From an uncultured Pseudomonadota bacterium (GTDB taxonomy: Bacteria > Pseudomonadota > Gammaproteobacteria > Methylococcales > Methylomonadaceae): a stretch of 50,619 nt of DNA. The notes beneath the pieces are model-generated. The model made no database searches, had not been told where the DNA came from, and worked only from the letters and a program-made list of their open reading frames with translations. Made by a program: the position numbers and the translations under genes. Below, piece after piece: positions 26,669 through 34,367 of the stretch (position 1 is the stretch's first letter; each line of letters opens with the position of its first letter). The stretch is taken from the NCBI GenBank assembly GCA_903847275.1, contig CAINDC010000100.1:1-50619 (forward strand), written 5' to 3'.

Positions 26669-27800
26669 ATTGATTGAAGCAATTGAACAACAAACTGTCA
26701 AAGAGACACCGCCAGAAGTCAGACGTTCTCGCAGCGGATTTTGGTTTGGTTTAATTATTTTTCTAGTTATCGCTGTTGTGGCGGGTGTTGGTTATTATTT
26801 TTTACAGCAATTACGCGACAAACAAGAAGGTTTGGGCGGTGAAGTTAAAGGCGCGGTGTCGCAACAAATCAGTGATTACCAATCTCAGCTTGCGGCAATA
26901 CAATCACAACTCGCCGCTGTTCAAACTGATGTAGGTAATAAAGAAGCGCATTTCACAAATAGCGTGACCGAATTTTCAAATTTACAAAATGAAAAATTAG
27001 ATGCAACCCGCAAAGATTTATCCGAAGAAATTCAAAAATTACAACGCCAATTAGGCAAAACACGCGGCGATTGGTTGCTTGCTGATGCAGAGTATTTATT
27101 AAGCGTTGCAAATCAACGTTTGCTTTTAATGGGTGATGTTAATACTACAATGGAAGCCTTAGAAGCCGCCGATCAGCGTTTGCGTGAAAGTGGCGACGCG
27201 GCTGCTTATAAAATTCGTGAACAATTAGCCAAAGATATTTCTGCGATGAGCAAAGTAAATGCAGCAGATGTCGTTGGAATCTACGCTACGTTGCAAAATT
27301 TAGAATCTCAAATTGACTCACTCACTTTATTGTTGCCTTATGCAGGTAAAGATGAAACTGTGAAACCTATCGTCCCAGACGTTAAAAAAGATCCAAAAGA
27401 TTTAATCGGGCAATTAGAATCAATGGTAACAATTCGCCATGTTCAACAACACGTCAATGAAATTTTAACGCCTGAACAAGCGCAGTTTATTCGCGAGCAA
27501 TTACGAGTGAAATTAGAAATTATCAAAATTGCATTGGTTCAACAAAACGATGTGCTTTATCAGGCAAGTTTGGCAGATACACAAAAATGGATAGCCAGTA
27601 ATTTTGTGAAAGAAAAAGCGGCTGAACATTTCACGCTTGCACTCGATAAGCTCACAGACGTTCGGATTCGCACGCAATTCCCTGATATTAGTTTGTCATT
27701 GAAAATGTTGCGTGACATCACAAAATTACGACTTGAAACAGATAAAGCGTTATCGAATACATCTGCTGTAAAAACCGAAACCGCGCCAGCGCAACAATAA
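26661..27800 (+). CDS. hemX: HemX, uroporphyrin-III C-methyltransferase-like membrane protein
   Basis: Single-pass inner-membrane protein. A short cytoplasmic N-terminus and one transmembrane helix (GFWFGLIIFLVIAVVAGV) precede a long helical region with coiled-coil character (SQISDYQSQLAAIQSQLAAVQ) and the HemX core (GDWLLADAEYLLSVANQRLLL). Despite the common database name it has no methyltransferase motif, and its function in heme synthesis is not established. I prefer the GTG at 26661, preceded by GGGGAAGAAA and overlapping hemD by 8 bases, over the ATG at 26649, which lacks a ribosome-binding site. Confidence 0.9.
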   Translation: MAELIEAIEQQTVKETPPEVRRSRSGFWFGLIIFLVIAVVAGVGYYFLQQLRDKQEGLGGEVKGAVSQQISDYQSQLAAIQSQLAAVQTDVGNKEAHFTNSVTEFSNLQNEKLDATRKDLSEEIQKLQRQLGKTRGDWLLADAEYLLSVANQRLLLMGDVNTTMEALEAADQRLRESGDAAAYKIREQLAKDISAMSKVNAADVVGIYATLQNLESQIDSLTLLLPYAGKDETVKPIVPDVKKDPKDLIGQLESMVTIRHVQQHVNEILTPEQAQFIREQLRVKLEIIKIALVQQNDVLYQASLADTQKWIASNFVKEKAAEHFTLALDKLTDVRIRTQFPDISLSLKMLRDITKLRLETDKALSNTSAVKTETAPAQQ

Positions 27801-27811
27801 GAGAATTCATC

Positions 27812-29044
27812 ATGAAAAAAATGCTTTTTCTTTTGGTTATTTTAGGCGGTTTAGGTTATGCGGGATTTATTGGTAGCCAGTTTTTAACGCATTTAAACAG
27901 CGCGGGTTATGTACTCATTGGCATCGAACAATGGTCTATTGAAACGTCACTCGTGGTTTTTTTAATAGGGTTGATTGCCTTATTTTTCGCTTTATATTTT
28001 AGCTTTCGATTACTTGGTTGGTCATTTCGATTACCAAAACAAATTAAAAAACGGGTTGCTACCAATAAACTTAACATTTCTCAGCAAGCGTTAATCAAAG
28101 GGTTGGTGGATTCGGCAGAAGGAAATTGGGAAGACGCTGAAAACATTTTAATTAAACACGCTTCACACAGTGGCGCACCGTTAATTCATTATTTAACAGC
28201 AGCAAGAGCCGCTCAATCGCGTGGTGCGTTTGATAAGCGTGATGAGTATTTACAATTTGCTGCTGAACATGGTGACGATGCCGAAATTGCAGTTGGATTG
28301 ACGCAAGCTGAATTGAATTTATCGGGTCAACAATACACCGAAGCGTTAGAAACGTTAACTCGTTTACATTCTGTTAATCCAACTCAAGCCAGTGTGTTAC
28401 GTTTGTTGCATTTAACGTATCAACAATTAGGCGATTGGCAAGCATTACGTTCATTAATTCCCTCGTTAACCACGCACAAAGTTTTAATGGAAGCCGAGTT
28501 AAAATTAATCGAAACAGAAGTATTTAGTAACCTTCTTAAAGAAGCGGCTGAACAAAAAAATCGTCAAATGCTTCAATCGCTTTGGGTAGAAATGCCATTA
28601 TCGATAAAAGTCATGCGTGGTGTGGCAGCGATTTATTTTGCAGCGATGATTGATGTTGGTGCAGGTGCAAGTATTGAAGATGAATTAGTTAAAAATTTGT
28701 CTGCGAACTGGAACGAAACTTTATTAGTTTTGTTTGGAAATATTCAATCAGTCAATCCAATTTTACAACTCGAAACAGCTGAACGTTGGTTGATTGGTCA
28801 CGCGAATGATGCAATTTTATTGATGGTCGTGGGTAAATTAAGTGGTCAACAGGCAGATTACACAAAAGCGCAACGTTATTTGCAACAAAGTATTTCACTT
28901 GATCCGAGTGTGCAAAGCTACCGTTTGTTAGGTGATTTGGCGATGACACAAGGCGATACAAATGCTGCGAGTCAGTTTTATAAACAAGGTTTAGAACTTG
29001 CGTCAGGTGGGTTCGTGAATCACATTGAAGCGTTAGTGGTTTAA
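27812..29044 (+). CDS. hemY: HemY, heme-operon TPR membrane protein
   Basis: 410 residues: two N-terminal transmembrane helices (about 4-25 and 44-68), the conserved SFRLLGWSFRLPK link, then a cytoplasmic or periplasmic alpha-helical domain of tetratricopeptide type, with clear TPR-like units near the C-terminus (AQRYLQQSISLDPSVQSYRL, GDTNAASQFYKQGLEL). It belongs to the proteobacterial HemY family, distinct from the protoporphyrinogen oxidase of the same name in Bacillus. It follows hemX by 11 bases. Its exact role, perhaps scaffolding of heme enzymes, is unproven. Confidence 0.9.
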   Translation: MKKMLFLLVILGGLGYAGFIGSQFLTHLNSAGYVLIGIEQWSIETSLVVFLIGLIALFFALYFSFRLLGWSFRLPKQIKKRVATNKLNISQQALIKGLVDSAEGNWEDAENILIKHASHSGAPLIHYLTAARAAQSRGAFDKRDEYLQFAAEHGDDAEIAVGLTQAELNLSGQQYTEALETLTRLHSVNPTQASVLRLLHLTYQQLGDWQALRSLIPSLTTHKVLMEAELKLIETEVFSNLLKEAAEQKNRQMLQSLWVEMPLSIKVMRGVAAIYFAAMIDVGAGASIEDELVKNLSANWNETLLVLFGNIQSVNPILQLETAERWLIGHANDAILLMVVGKLSGQQADYTKAQRYLQQSISLDPSVQSYRLLGDLAMTQGDTNAASQFYKQGLELASGGFVNHIEALVV

Positions 29045-29045
29045 C

Positions 29046-29396
29046 GTGTTCAGAAAATCATTTATCGTCGTAAATGTCGCATTGTTATTTGGATGTAATG
29101 CCATGTTACTTGGCAGTTACGGCGAACAAAATCAGTCGTTAAAAGATTTTGCAGAAAGTGTTTTCATATTTCAAAACAGCATGACAAATGCAGTGATGTT
29201 CAGTGAAATTGAACCGTCTGCTGCCATGTTAGATGCAGAACAAAAAATGCAAATAGCCTGTGAGCCACTTAACAAAGCAGGAATTCTTCAATTTGATGGA
29301 TTAGATGTTGATTTTGAATTAGTTCGACGCATCGAACAAACCGCTGTCAGCTGTGAAAAAGCAGCAAAGCGACTACAATCTTTATTAACGCGTTAA
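29046..29396 (+). CDS. Small predicted lipoprotein
   Basis: 116 residues from a GTG start one base after the hemY stop. The signal peptide ends in the lipobox LFGC (residues 14-17), so a lipid-anchored protein is predicted. The mature part is mostly helical with two further cysteines (IACEPL, VSCEKA) that could form a disulfide. I do not recognise the family. It is the last gene of the hem run and its 3' end overlaps the convergent prmC by 12 bases. Confidence 0.65.
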   Translation: MFRKSFIVVNVALLFGCNAMLLGSYGEQNQSLKDFAESVFIFQNSMTNAVMFSEIEPSAAMLDAEQKMQIACEPLNKAGILQFDGLDVDFELVRRIEQTAVSCEKAAKRLQSLLTR

Positions 29397-30227
29397 ATTG
29401 CCTTTTGTAACGCGCGGTTGACCTGCTAAATCTTGATGCGTTTGAACATCAAAATAATTTAATTCTTTCAAAATATGTTGCACTTTTTGTGCTTGGTTGT
29501 AGCCATGTTCAAACCAAAGTTGTCCTTGCAGTTTCAAGTAATTTTTCGCAACAGCAGCAATTGTTTTTATATCACTCAACCCCTCGTCGGCAGCAATTAA
29601 CGCAGATTTAGGTTCAAAACGAACATCGCCTTGTGACAAATGTTCATCATTTGCAGAAATATATGGCGGGTTACTGATGATTAAATCGAATTCGATTTTT
29701 GGAACAGAAGAAAACCAATTACTCAAAATGAATTCGACATTTTTACAATCGTGTTGATGCGCGTTTTTTTGAGCGACAACAAGTGCTGAAGAACTTGCAT
29801 CAACCGCAAGAATATGGGCATTTGGACGTTCGGCAGCAAGTGTAATGGCAATCACACCAGAACCTGTCCCCAAATCCAAAATTTTAAAAGTTGAATCTTC
29901 TGGAATTTGCGCTAGACATAATTCAATCAATAATTCAGTGTCGGGGCGAGGAATTAAAACGTCAGGCGAAACAATAAATTCTCGTGACCAAAATTCGCGT
30001 GTACCAATCAAGTAGGCAATCGGTACACCATCTAAACGTTGTGAAATCAGTGCATCAAAACGTTCGACAACTGAAAAATCTAAAATTTTGTCATTCCAAG
30101 CGCGTAAATAACTACGATTTTTTCCCAATGCAAACGCCAATAAAACCTCAGCATCTAAACGCGGCGAGTCAGAAACTGCAATTAAATTATTGGCAGTAAT
30201 ATCGAGATGATTTTGAATGGTGGTCAT
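29385..30227 (-). CDS. prmC: Peptide chain release factor N5-glutamine methyltransferase
   Basis: Methylates the GGQ glutamine of release factors RF1 and RF2. The 280 residues have the helical N-domain (LDAEVLLAFALGKNRSYL), the SAM-binding motif DLGTGSGVIAITLA, and the catalytic NPPYIS. PrmC usually sits after prfA; no prfA is nearby here. It starts inside the hflD stop (ATGA overlap) and ends within the 3' end of the convergent lipoprotein gene. It is the last gene of the long tatB-to-prmC run. Confidence 0.95.
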   Translation of the reverse strand: MTTIQNHLDITANNLIAVSDSPRLDAEVLLAFALGKNRSYLRAWNDKILDFSVVERFDALISQRLDGVPIAYLIGTREFWSREFIVSPDVLIPRPDTELLIELCLAQIPEDSTFKILDLGTGSGVIAITLAAERPNAHILAVDASSSALVVAQKNAHQHDCKNVEFILSNWFSSVPKIEFDLIISNPPYISANDEHLSQGDVRFEPKSALIAADEGLSDIKTIAAVAKNYLKLQGQLWFEHGYNQAQKVQHILKELNYFDVQTHQDLAGQPRVTKGNLTR

Positions 30228-30853
30228 TCAATGAGTTTGACTAAACGTTGTACTTCTATTTGAATTTTTTTACGAAAAAACAAAAATCTCCACCGTCGTC
30301 CGCCGCATTGTTTCCACAACATCGCTGAACGAATTCCTGCCAACAAACAAGCACGAATTTTATTTGCTGTTTCAGCCCGCGATAAATAATCAGGTACACC
30401 ATTCACCATAATGCGTGGTTCTAATTTACTGACGGTTTGTAAATAAATATCGCCAAAATTTGCTAATACATTTTCATGCAGCAAACTAAAATGGTCAGTC
30501 TGTGCTTTGGCGCGATCAAGTCCAATTGAAATTGTTCTAAGCATCGCAACTTGTTCACTTAATTCCCGTTCTAAAAATACCATTGACGCGGAATAGCGAG
30601 CTTCATCGGGATAAGCTATTTCGTAACCCGTTAATTGGGCTTCGAGATGCGTTAATCCCATTTTTAAGTTTGCTAAATCGTTGCCATAAATTTCTAACAC
30701 GCTGTCAGATTCGGTTTTTAATAAACTATTTAACGACGTTTCAAGTGCTAATTCATCTGCTTTTCCAGTCGTTGCCAATTGTTGCACCAACGCTGCCGCT
30801 TGAGCAATTCCAGCTAAGGCAATGACTTGATGCGTTAGTGTGTTAAGTTCCAT
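30224..30853 (-). CDS. hflD: HflD homologue
   Basis: 209-residue, mostly helical, membrane-associated protein of the gammaproteobacterial HflD family (E. coli HflD binds phage lambda CII and affects lysogeny). Family features include HQVIALAGIAQAAALV at the N-terminus, LKTESDSVLEIYG, the MVFLERELS segment and the C-terminal RACLLAGIRSAMLWKQCGG. In E. coli it lies between mnmA and purB; here it is instead between a DUF423 gene and prmC. The cellular function in the absence of lambda is unclear. Confidence 0.9.
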   Translation of the reverse strand: MELNTLTHQVIALAGIAQAAALVQQLATTGKADELALETSLNSLLKTESDSVLEIYGNDLANLKMGLTHLEAQLTGYEIAYPDEARYSASMVFLERELSEQVAMLRTISIGLDRAKAQTDHFSLLHENVLANFGDIYLQTVSKLEPRIMVNGVPDYLSRAETANKIRACLLAGIRSAMLWKQCGGRRWRFLFFRKKIQIEVQRLVKLIE

Positions 30854-30871
30854 TTTGAATAATCCTAAAAG

Positions 30872-31279
30872 TTAATAACGTGATGATTTTTTGTGGCGAT
30901 GATGGGTGGATTTTTTACCTGAAAAAATAATCAGTAATGACCACGCAATCAAAAAGCTCACGCCACCTAACGGCGTAATAGCTCCAAGTATGGGTAAATC
31001 CAAAATCGCTAATAAATACAAACTGCCCGAAAATAAAATAATGCCTAAAAACATTAAACCACCTGCCCATTTCAATAATTTCGATTGCAGGTCATGTTGC
31101 TGCATTAAGGCAATCGCAATCAACCCGAAAGCGTGCCACATTTGATAGGTTACGCCCGTTTGATAAACAGTAAGTAATTCGGGACTAATCATTGTTTTCA
31201 AACTGTGTGCGCCAAATGCGCCCATCGTTACACCAATAAATGCACAAGTTGCACCCAGAAATAAAAAAACAGAAGACAT
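30872..31279 (-). CDS. DUF423 (YgdD-like) inner-membrane protein
   Basis: 135 residues with four predicted transmembrane helices and the family pattern GAFGAHSLK near residue 21, YQTGVTYQMWHAFGLI, and ITPLGGVSFLIAW. The C-terminus is a short basic, histidine-containing tail (KKSTHHRHKKSSRY). The function of DUF423 proteins is unknown. It begins 5 bases after moaB and ends 18 bases before hflD, so it is co-transcribed. Confidence 0.88.
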   Translation of the reverse strand: MSSVFLFLGATCAFIGVTMGAFGAHSLKTMISPELLTVYQTGVTYQMWHAFGLIAIALMQQHDLQSKLLKWAGGLMFLGIILFSGSLYLLAILDLPILGAITPLGGVSFLIAWSLLIIFSGKKSTHHRHKKSSRY

Positions 31280-31284
31280 AATAA

Positions 31285-31797
31285 TTATTTTTCCAAAAGT
31301 CGTGGCATAAGTTGAACTAAATTACAGGGGCGTGTACGCGAATCGAGTTGAGTGAGAATAATCGAATCCCATGCTGTACGACACGCGCTACTTGAACCTG
31401 GTAAACAAAAAATATACGTTCCATTTGCTACACCTGCAACCGCTCGTGATTGAATCGTAGATGTTTTAATTTCTTCAAAAGATAACCAGCGAAATGTTTC
31501 TCCAAAACCGTCTAATACTTTATCAAGCAAGGGTGTAATTGCTTCGGGTGTTCCATCGCGTCCAGTTACACCTGTGCCGCCTGTGCTAATAATTACATCA
31601 ACTTTTTCGTTGAAAATCCATTGTGAAACAGTGGCGCGAATTTGATAAATGTTATCTCGCACAATTTGTTTTTCAACAACGAAATGACCCGCCTCAATAA
31701 TTCTATCAACTAAAATTTTTCCAGACGTATCATTGGTTTCGTCGCGTGTATCAGAAACTGTCAAAACTGCGATATTTAAAGCAGTGAAATCTTTCAT
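31285..31797 (-). CDS. moaB: Molybdenum cofactor biosynthesis protein MoaB
   Basis: 170 residues of the MoaB/Mog family, which adenylylates molybdopterin or stands in for that step. The signature STGGTGVTGRDGTPEA is present with NGTYIFCLPGSSSACRTAWD near the C-terminus. It lies in a run with tatC; many molybdoenzymes are Tat substrates, which fits, but no molybdoenzyme gene is in the window. The gene begins 2 bases after the MORN-like lipoprotein stop. Confidence 0.93.
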   Translation of the reverse strand: MKDFTALNIAVLTVSDTRDETNDTSGKILVDRIIEAGHFVVEKQIVRDNIYQIRATVSQWIFNEKVDVIISTGGTGVTGRDGTPEAITPLLDKVLDGFGETFRWLSFEEIKTSTIQSRAVAGVANGTYIFCLPGSSSACRTAWDSIILTQLDSRTRPCNLVQLMPRLLEK

Positions 31798-31799
31798 AT

Positions 31800-32177
31800 T
31801 TAATCCAACGAACCTGTTAATTTACCATCGCGAAAAATACGATCTTTGCCTTTTGTGCCATCACTAAACCATTCACTAGCAAATCCGTCTAGCTTGCCTT
31901 CATAAAAATTGGCATCATTGCTTAATTGTCCGTTGTTGTACCACATTTTTGCAGAACCATGTTGCCTGCCGTTTTTAAAATGAATTTCTGCTTTTTTATA
32001 GCCGTTACGATAATAACCTTCAAAAACACCTGTGAACGGTTTTTTTGATTTTTTCTCATAGGCGATACCATTTCGTTGTTCAATATATGTTGTTACTTTT
32101 TCTTCAGGTTCAACTTTTTCATCTGTGCCGCAACCAGAAAGCAAAAGATAGGCGATTAAAAGGGAAGTTTTTTTCAT
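31800..32177 (-). CDS. Lipoprotein with MORN-like (YwqK-type) repeats
   Basis: 125 residues. The signal peptide ends in the lipobox LSGC (13-16). The mature part holds about four short repeats of the MORN/YwqK type, seen as GYYRNGYKKAEIHFKNG, MWYNNGQLSNDANFYEG and EWFSDGTKGKDRIFRDG. Such repeats form a beta-meander; database names calling this family an antitoxin are not informative. Function unknown. It lies between tatC and moaB in a tight run. Confidence 0.8.
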   Translation of the reverse strand: MKKTSLLIAYLLLSGCGTDEKVEPEEKVTTYIEQRNGIAYEKKSKKPFTGVFEGYYRNGYKKAEIHFKNGRQHGSAKMWYNNGQLSNDANFYEGKLDGFASEWFSDGTKGKDRIFRDGKLTGSLD

Positions 32178-32209
32178 AAAATCTCTATCTAAATCTTATT
32201 TTACAAAAT

Positions 32210-32998
32210 TTATTTTTTAGGTTTTAAACGGCGTTTTTTCGCATTTGTTGGAATGATAATTTCATTCGTTTTTTTCGGACGCATTTTTAATCTCGCAAAA
32301 AATAATCCGACTTCAAATAATAACCACATCGGCAACGCTAACAGCGTTTGTGAAATTACGTCAGGTGGCGTTAAAAACATACCAATAATAAATGCGCCAA
32401 CAATCACATAAGGGCGTTTTTCAATCAAACTTTCTACCGTCGTAAAACCTGACCACACGGCAACAATTGTGAAAATTGGGACTTCAAAACATATACCGAA
32501 GGCAAAAAATAACGTCAATACAAAATCTAAATAAGCTTCAATATCGGTCATGACCGCCACACCTGTTGGCGCAGCAGAAGTGAAAAAAGCTAAAGCTAAC
32601 GGCGCAACAACAAAATACGCAAACGCAACACCACAATAAAATAAAACGGTGCTGGCAAGCAACAAGGGAAAAATTGCTTTACGTTCATCTTTATAAAGCG
32701 CAGGCGCGAGAAATCCCCAAAATTGATACAGAATAAATGGCACTGACAAAAATACCGCCGTCACCAATGATAATTTGAACGGAGTCATAAATGGCGACGT
32801 GACATTCGTAGCAATCATGCTGCTATTTTGCGGTAAGTGCGCCATGAGTGGTTGTGCCATCAGTGCGTAAATATCATTCGCATACATTGACAATGGCAAC
32901 GCAAGAAAGGCGATACATAACACAATATGTAACAACCGATTTCGCAATTCAATTAGATGCGCGATAAATGGCAACTCCGTAGTATTAGCGTTATTCAT
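32210..32998 (-). CDS. tatC: Sec-independent protein translocase TatC
   Basis: Six-helix inner-membrane receptor for twin-arginine signal peptides. The 262 residues show the conserved N-terminal PFIAHLIELRNRLLH, the first periplasmic loop, the FAYFVVAPLALAFF segment and the C-terminal PPDVISQTLLALPMWLLFEVG. The tail is basic (KKRRLKPKK). The start overlaps the tatB stop by 8 bases. Confidence 0.96.
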   Translation of the reverse strand: MNNANTTELPFIAHLIELRNRLLHIVLCIAFLALPLSMYANDIYALMAQPLMAHLPQNSSMIATNVTSPFMTPFKLSLVTAVFLSVPFILYQFWGFLAPALYKDERKAIFPLLLASTVLFYCGVAFAYFVVAPLALAFFTSAAPTGVAVMTDIEAYLDFVLTLFFAFGICFEVPIFTIVAVWSGFTTVESLIEKRPYVIVGAFIIGMFLTPPDVISQTLLALPMWLLFEVGLFFARLKMRPKKTNEIIIPTNAKKRRLKPKK

Positions 32999-33296
32999 GC
33001 GTTTGTTTCGTTTGTTTTTGTAAAATTTCAGCCGAAAGCGAGTCTAATTGTGAACCCATCGGTGGTGTTTTTTCATCATTCAAATATGCCATTGTTTCGT
33101 TTTCTTTGAGTAATTGCCGAATTTCTTCCGCGTGTAATTCTTGGCTGATTTCTACTTTTACGTTGGCAATCATTTGTTGTATTTTGCCAATCCAAAAACC
33201 AGCAACTCGCGCCACTTTCGGTAAACGTTCGGGACCAATTACTAACAAACTGACTAATCCCACCATCACTAATTCTGAAAATCCCACATCAAACAT
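32991..33296 (-). CDS. tatB: Sec-independent protein translocase TatB
   Basis: 101 residues: a single N-terminal membrane helix ending in the hallmark GPERLPKVAR, an amphipathic helix, and a charged C-terminal tail. I use the ATG at 33296 (MFDVGFSELV) instead of the upstream GTG at 33311, because MFD-G-SE-L is the standard TatB start. It pairs with TatC as receptor complex. No tatA precedes it: the next upstream gene is the divergent glyQ. Confidence 0.93.
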   Translation of the reverse strand: MFDVGFSELVMVGLVSLLVIGPERLPKVARVAGFWIGKIQQMIANVKVEISQELHAEEIRQLLKENETMAYLNDEKTPPMGSQLDSLSAEILQKQTKQTHE

Positions 33297-33386
33297 AATT
33301 TTTAAGCTCACTTACTCGCGTTTTCGATGTACGCATTATTACAGCACTATTAGCAACATACAAGGCACAACCAAGGCGGCATTTCA

Positions 33387-33415
33387 TTACTTACCGTCTT
33401 ATTTTCCGCTATAAT
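33387..33415 (+). promoter_or_regulatory. Candidate sigma-70 promoter of glyQ
   Basis: A perfect TATAAT at 33410 with a weak -35 (TTACTT) 17 bases upstream, about 35 bases before the glyQ GTG. It fits the only intergenic gap of this locus, shared with divergent tatB. Confidence 0.5.
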
Positions 33416-33449
33416 CTGCGCTCTTTTCTCGTTTCAACTGGTCAAACTC

Positions 33450-34367
33450 GTGTCAACAATCAATCAAAAAATAACTACCTTTCAAGGGCTGATTTTAGCT
33501 CTACAAACTTATTGGGCAGAACAAGGTTGTGTTTTGTTACAGCCATTGGATTTAGAAGTCGGCGCGGGAACATTTCATCCTGCGACTTTTTTACGCGCCA
33601 TTGGTCCTGAACCTTGGAGTGCGGCTTACGTTCAGCCATCACGCCGTCCGACAGATGGGCGGTTTGGTGACAATCCGAACCGTTTGCAGCATTATTATCA
33701 ATTCCAAGTCATACTCAAACCATCACCTGAAAACATTCAAGAGTTGTATTTAGGTTCGCTCAAAATGTTAGGTTTTGATTTGCTTGAACACGATATTCGT
33801 TTCGTCGAAGACAACTGGGAATCACCAACTTTGGGTGCGTGGGGGTTGGGTTGGGAAGTATGGTTGAATGGCATGGAAGTCACGCAATTCACTTATTTTC
33901 AACAAGTCGGCGGGCTGGAATGCAGTCCTGTGACAGGCGAAATCACTTACGGTTTGGAACGTTTAGCGATGTATTTGCAAGGCGTGAACAGCGTTTATGA
34001 TTTGGTTTGGACAGAAACACCGAATGGAATTGTGACTTACGGCGACGTATTTCATCAAAACGAAGTTGAAATGTCGGCGTTTAATTTTGACCACGCAAAT
34101 GTTGATTTTCTGTTTCACAGTTTTTTGATTTACGAACAAGAATGCCAAAAATTGATTTTGGAAGATTTACCTTTGCCTGCGTATGAAATGGTGTTGAAAG
34201 CCTCGCATACCTTTAATTTGCTCGATGCACGTCATGCAATTTCAGTCACAGAGCGTCAACGTTATATTTTGCGCGTTAGAAATTTAGCCAAATCTGTTGC
34301 CGAAGCCTATTACGCTAAACGTGAAGCCTTAGGATTTCCGATGTTAAATACGCAAGGAGCAAACTAA
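33450..34367 (+). CDS. glyQ: Glycyl-tRNA synthetase alpha subunit
   Basis: Catalytic subunit of the bacterial alpha2-beta2 glycyl-tRNA synthetase. The 305 residues contain the class II elements and the highly conserved family segments [44 protein letters not shown] and [11 protein letters not shown]. The start is a GTG. Its stop overlaps the glyS start (TAATG). It opens the plus-strand run of glyQ-glyS, three TonB receptors, gmhB and plsC. Confidence 0.97.
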   Translation: MSTINQKITTFQGLILALQTYWAEQGCVLLQPLDLEVGAGTFHPATFLRAIGPEPWSAAYVQPSRRPTDGRFGDNPNRLQHYYQFQVILKPSPENIQELYLGSLKMLGFDLLEHDIRFVEDNWESPTLGAWGLGWEVWLNGMEVTQFTYFQQVGGLECSPVTGEITYGLERLAMYLQGVNSVYDLVWTETPNGIVTYGDVFHQNEVEMSAFNFDHANVDFLFHSFLIYEQECQKLILEDLPLPAYEMVLKASHTFNLLDARHAISVTERQRYILRVRNLAKSVAEAYYAKREALGFPMLNTQGAN

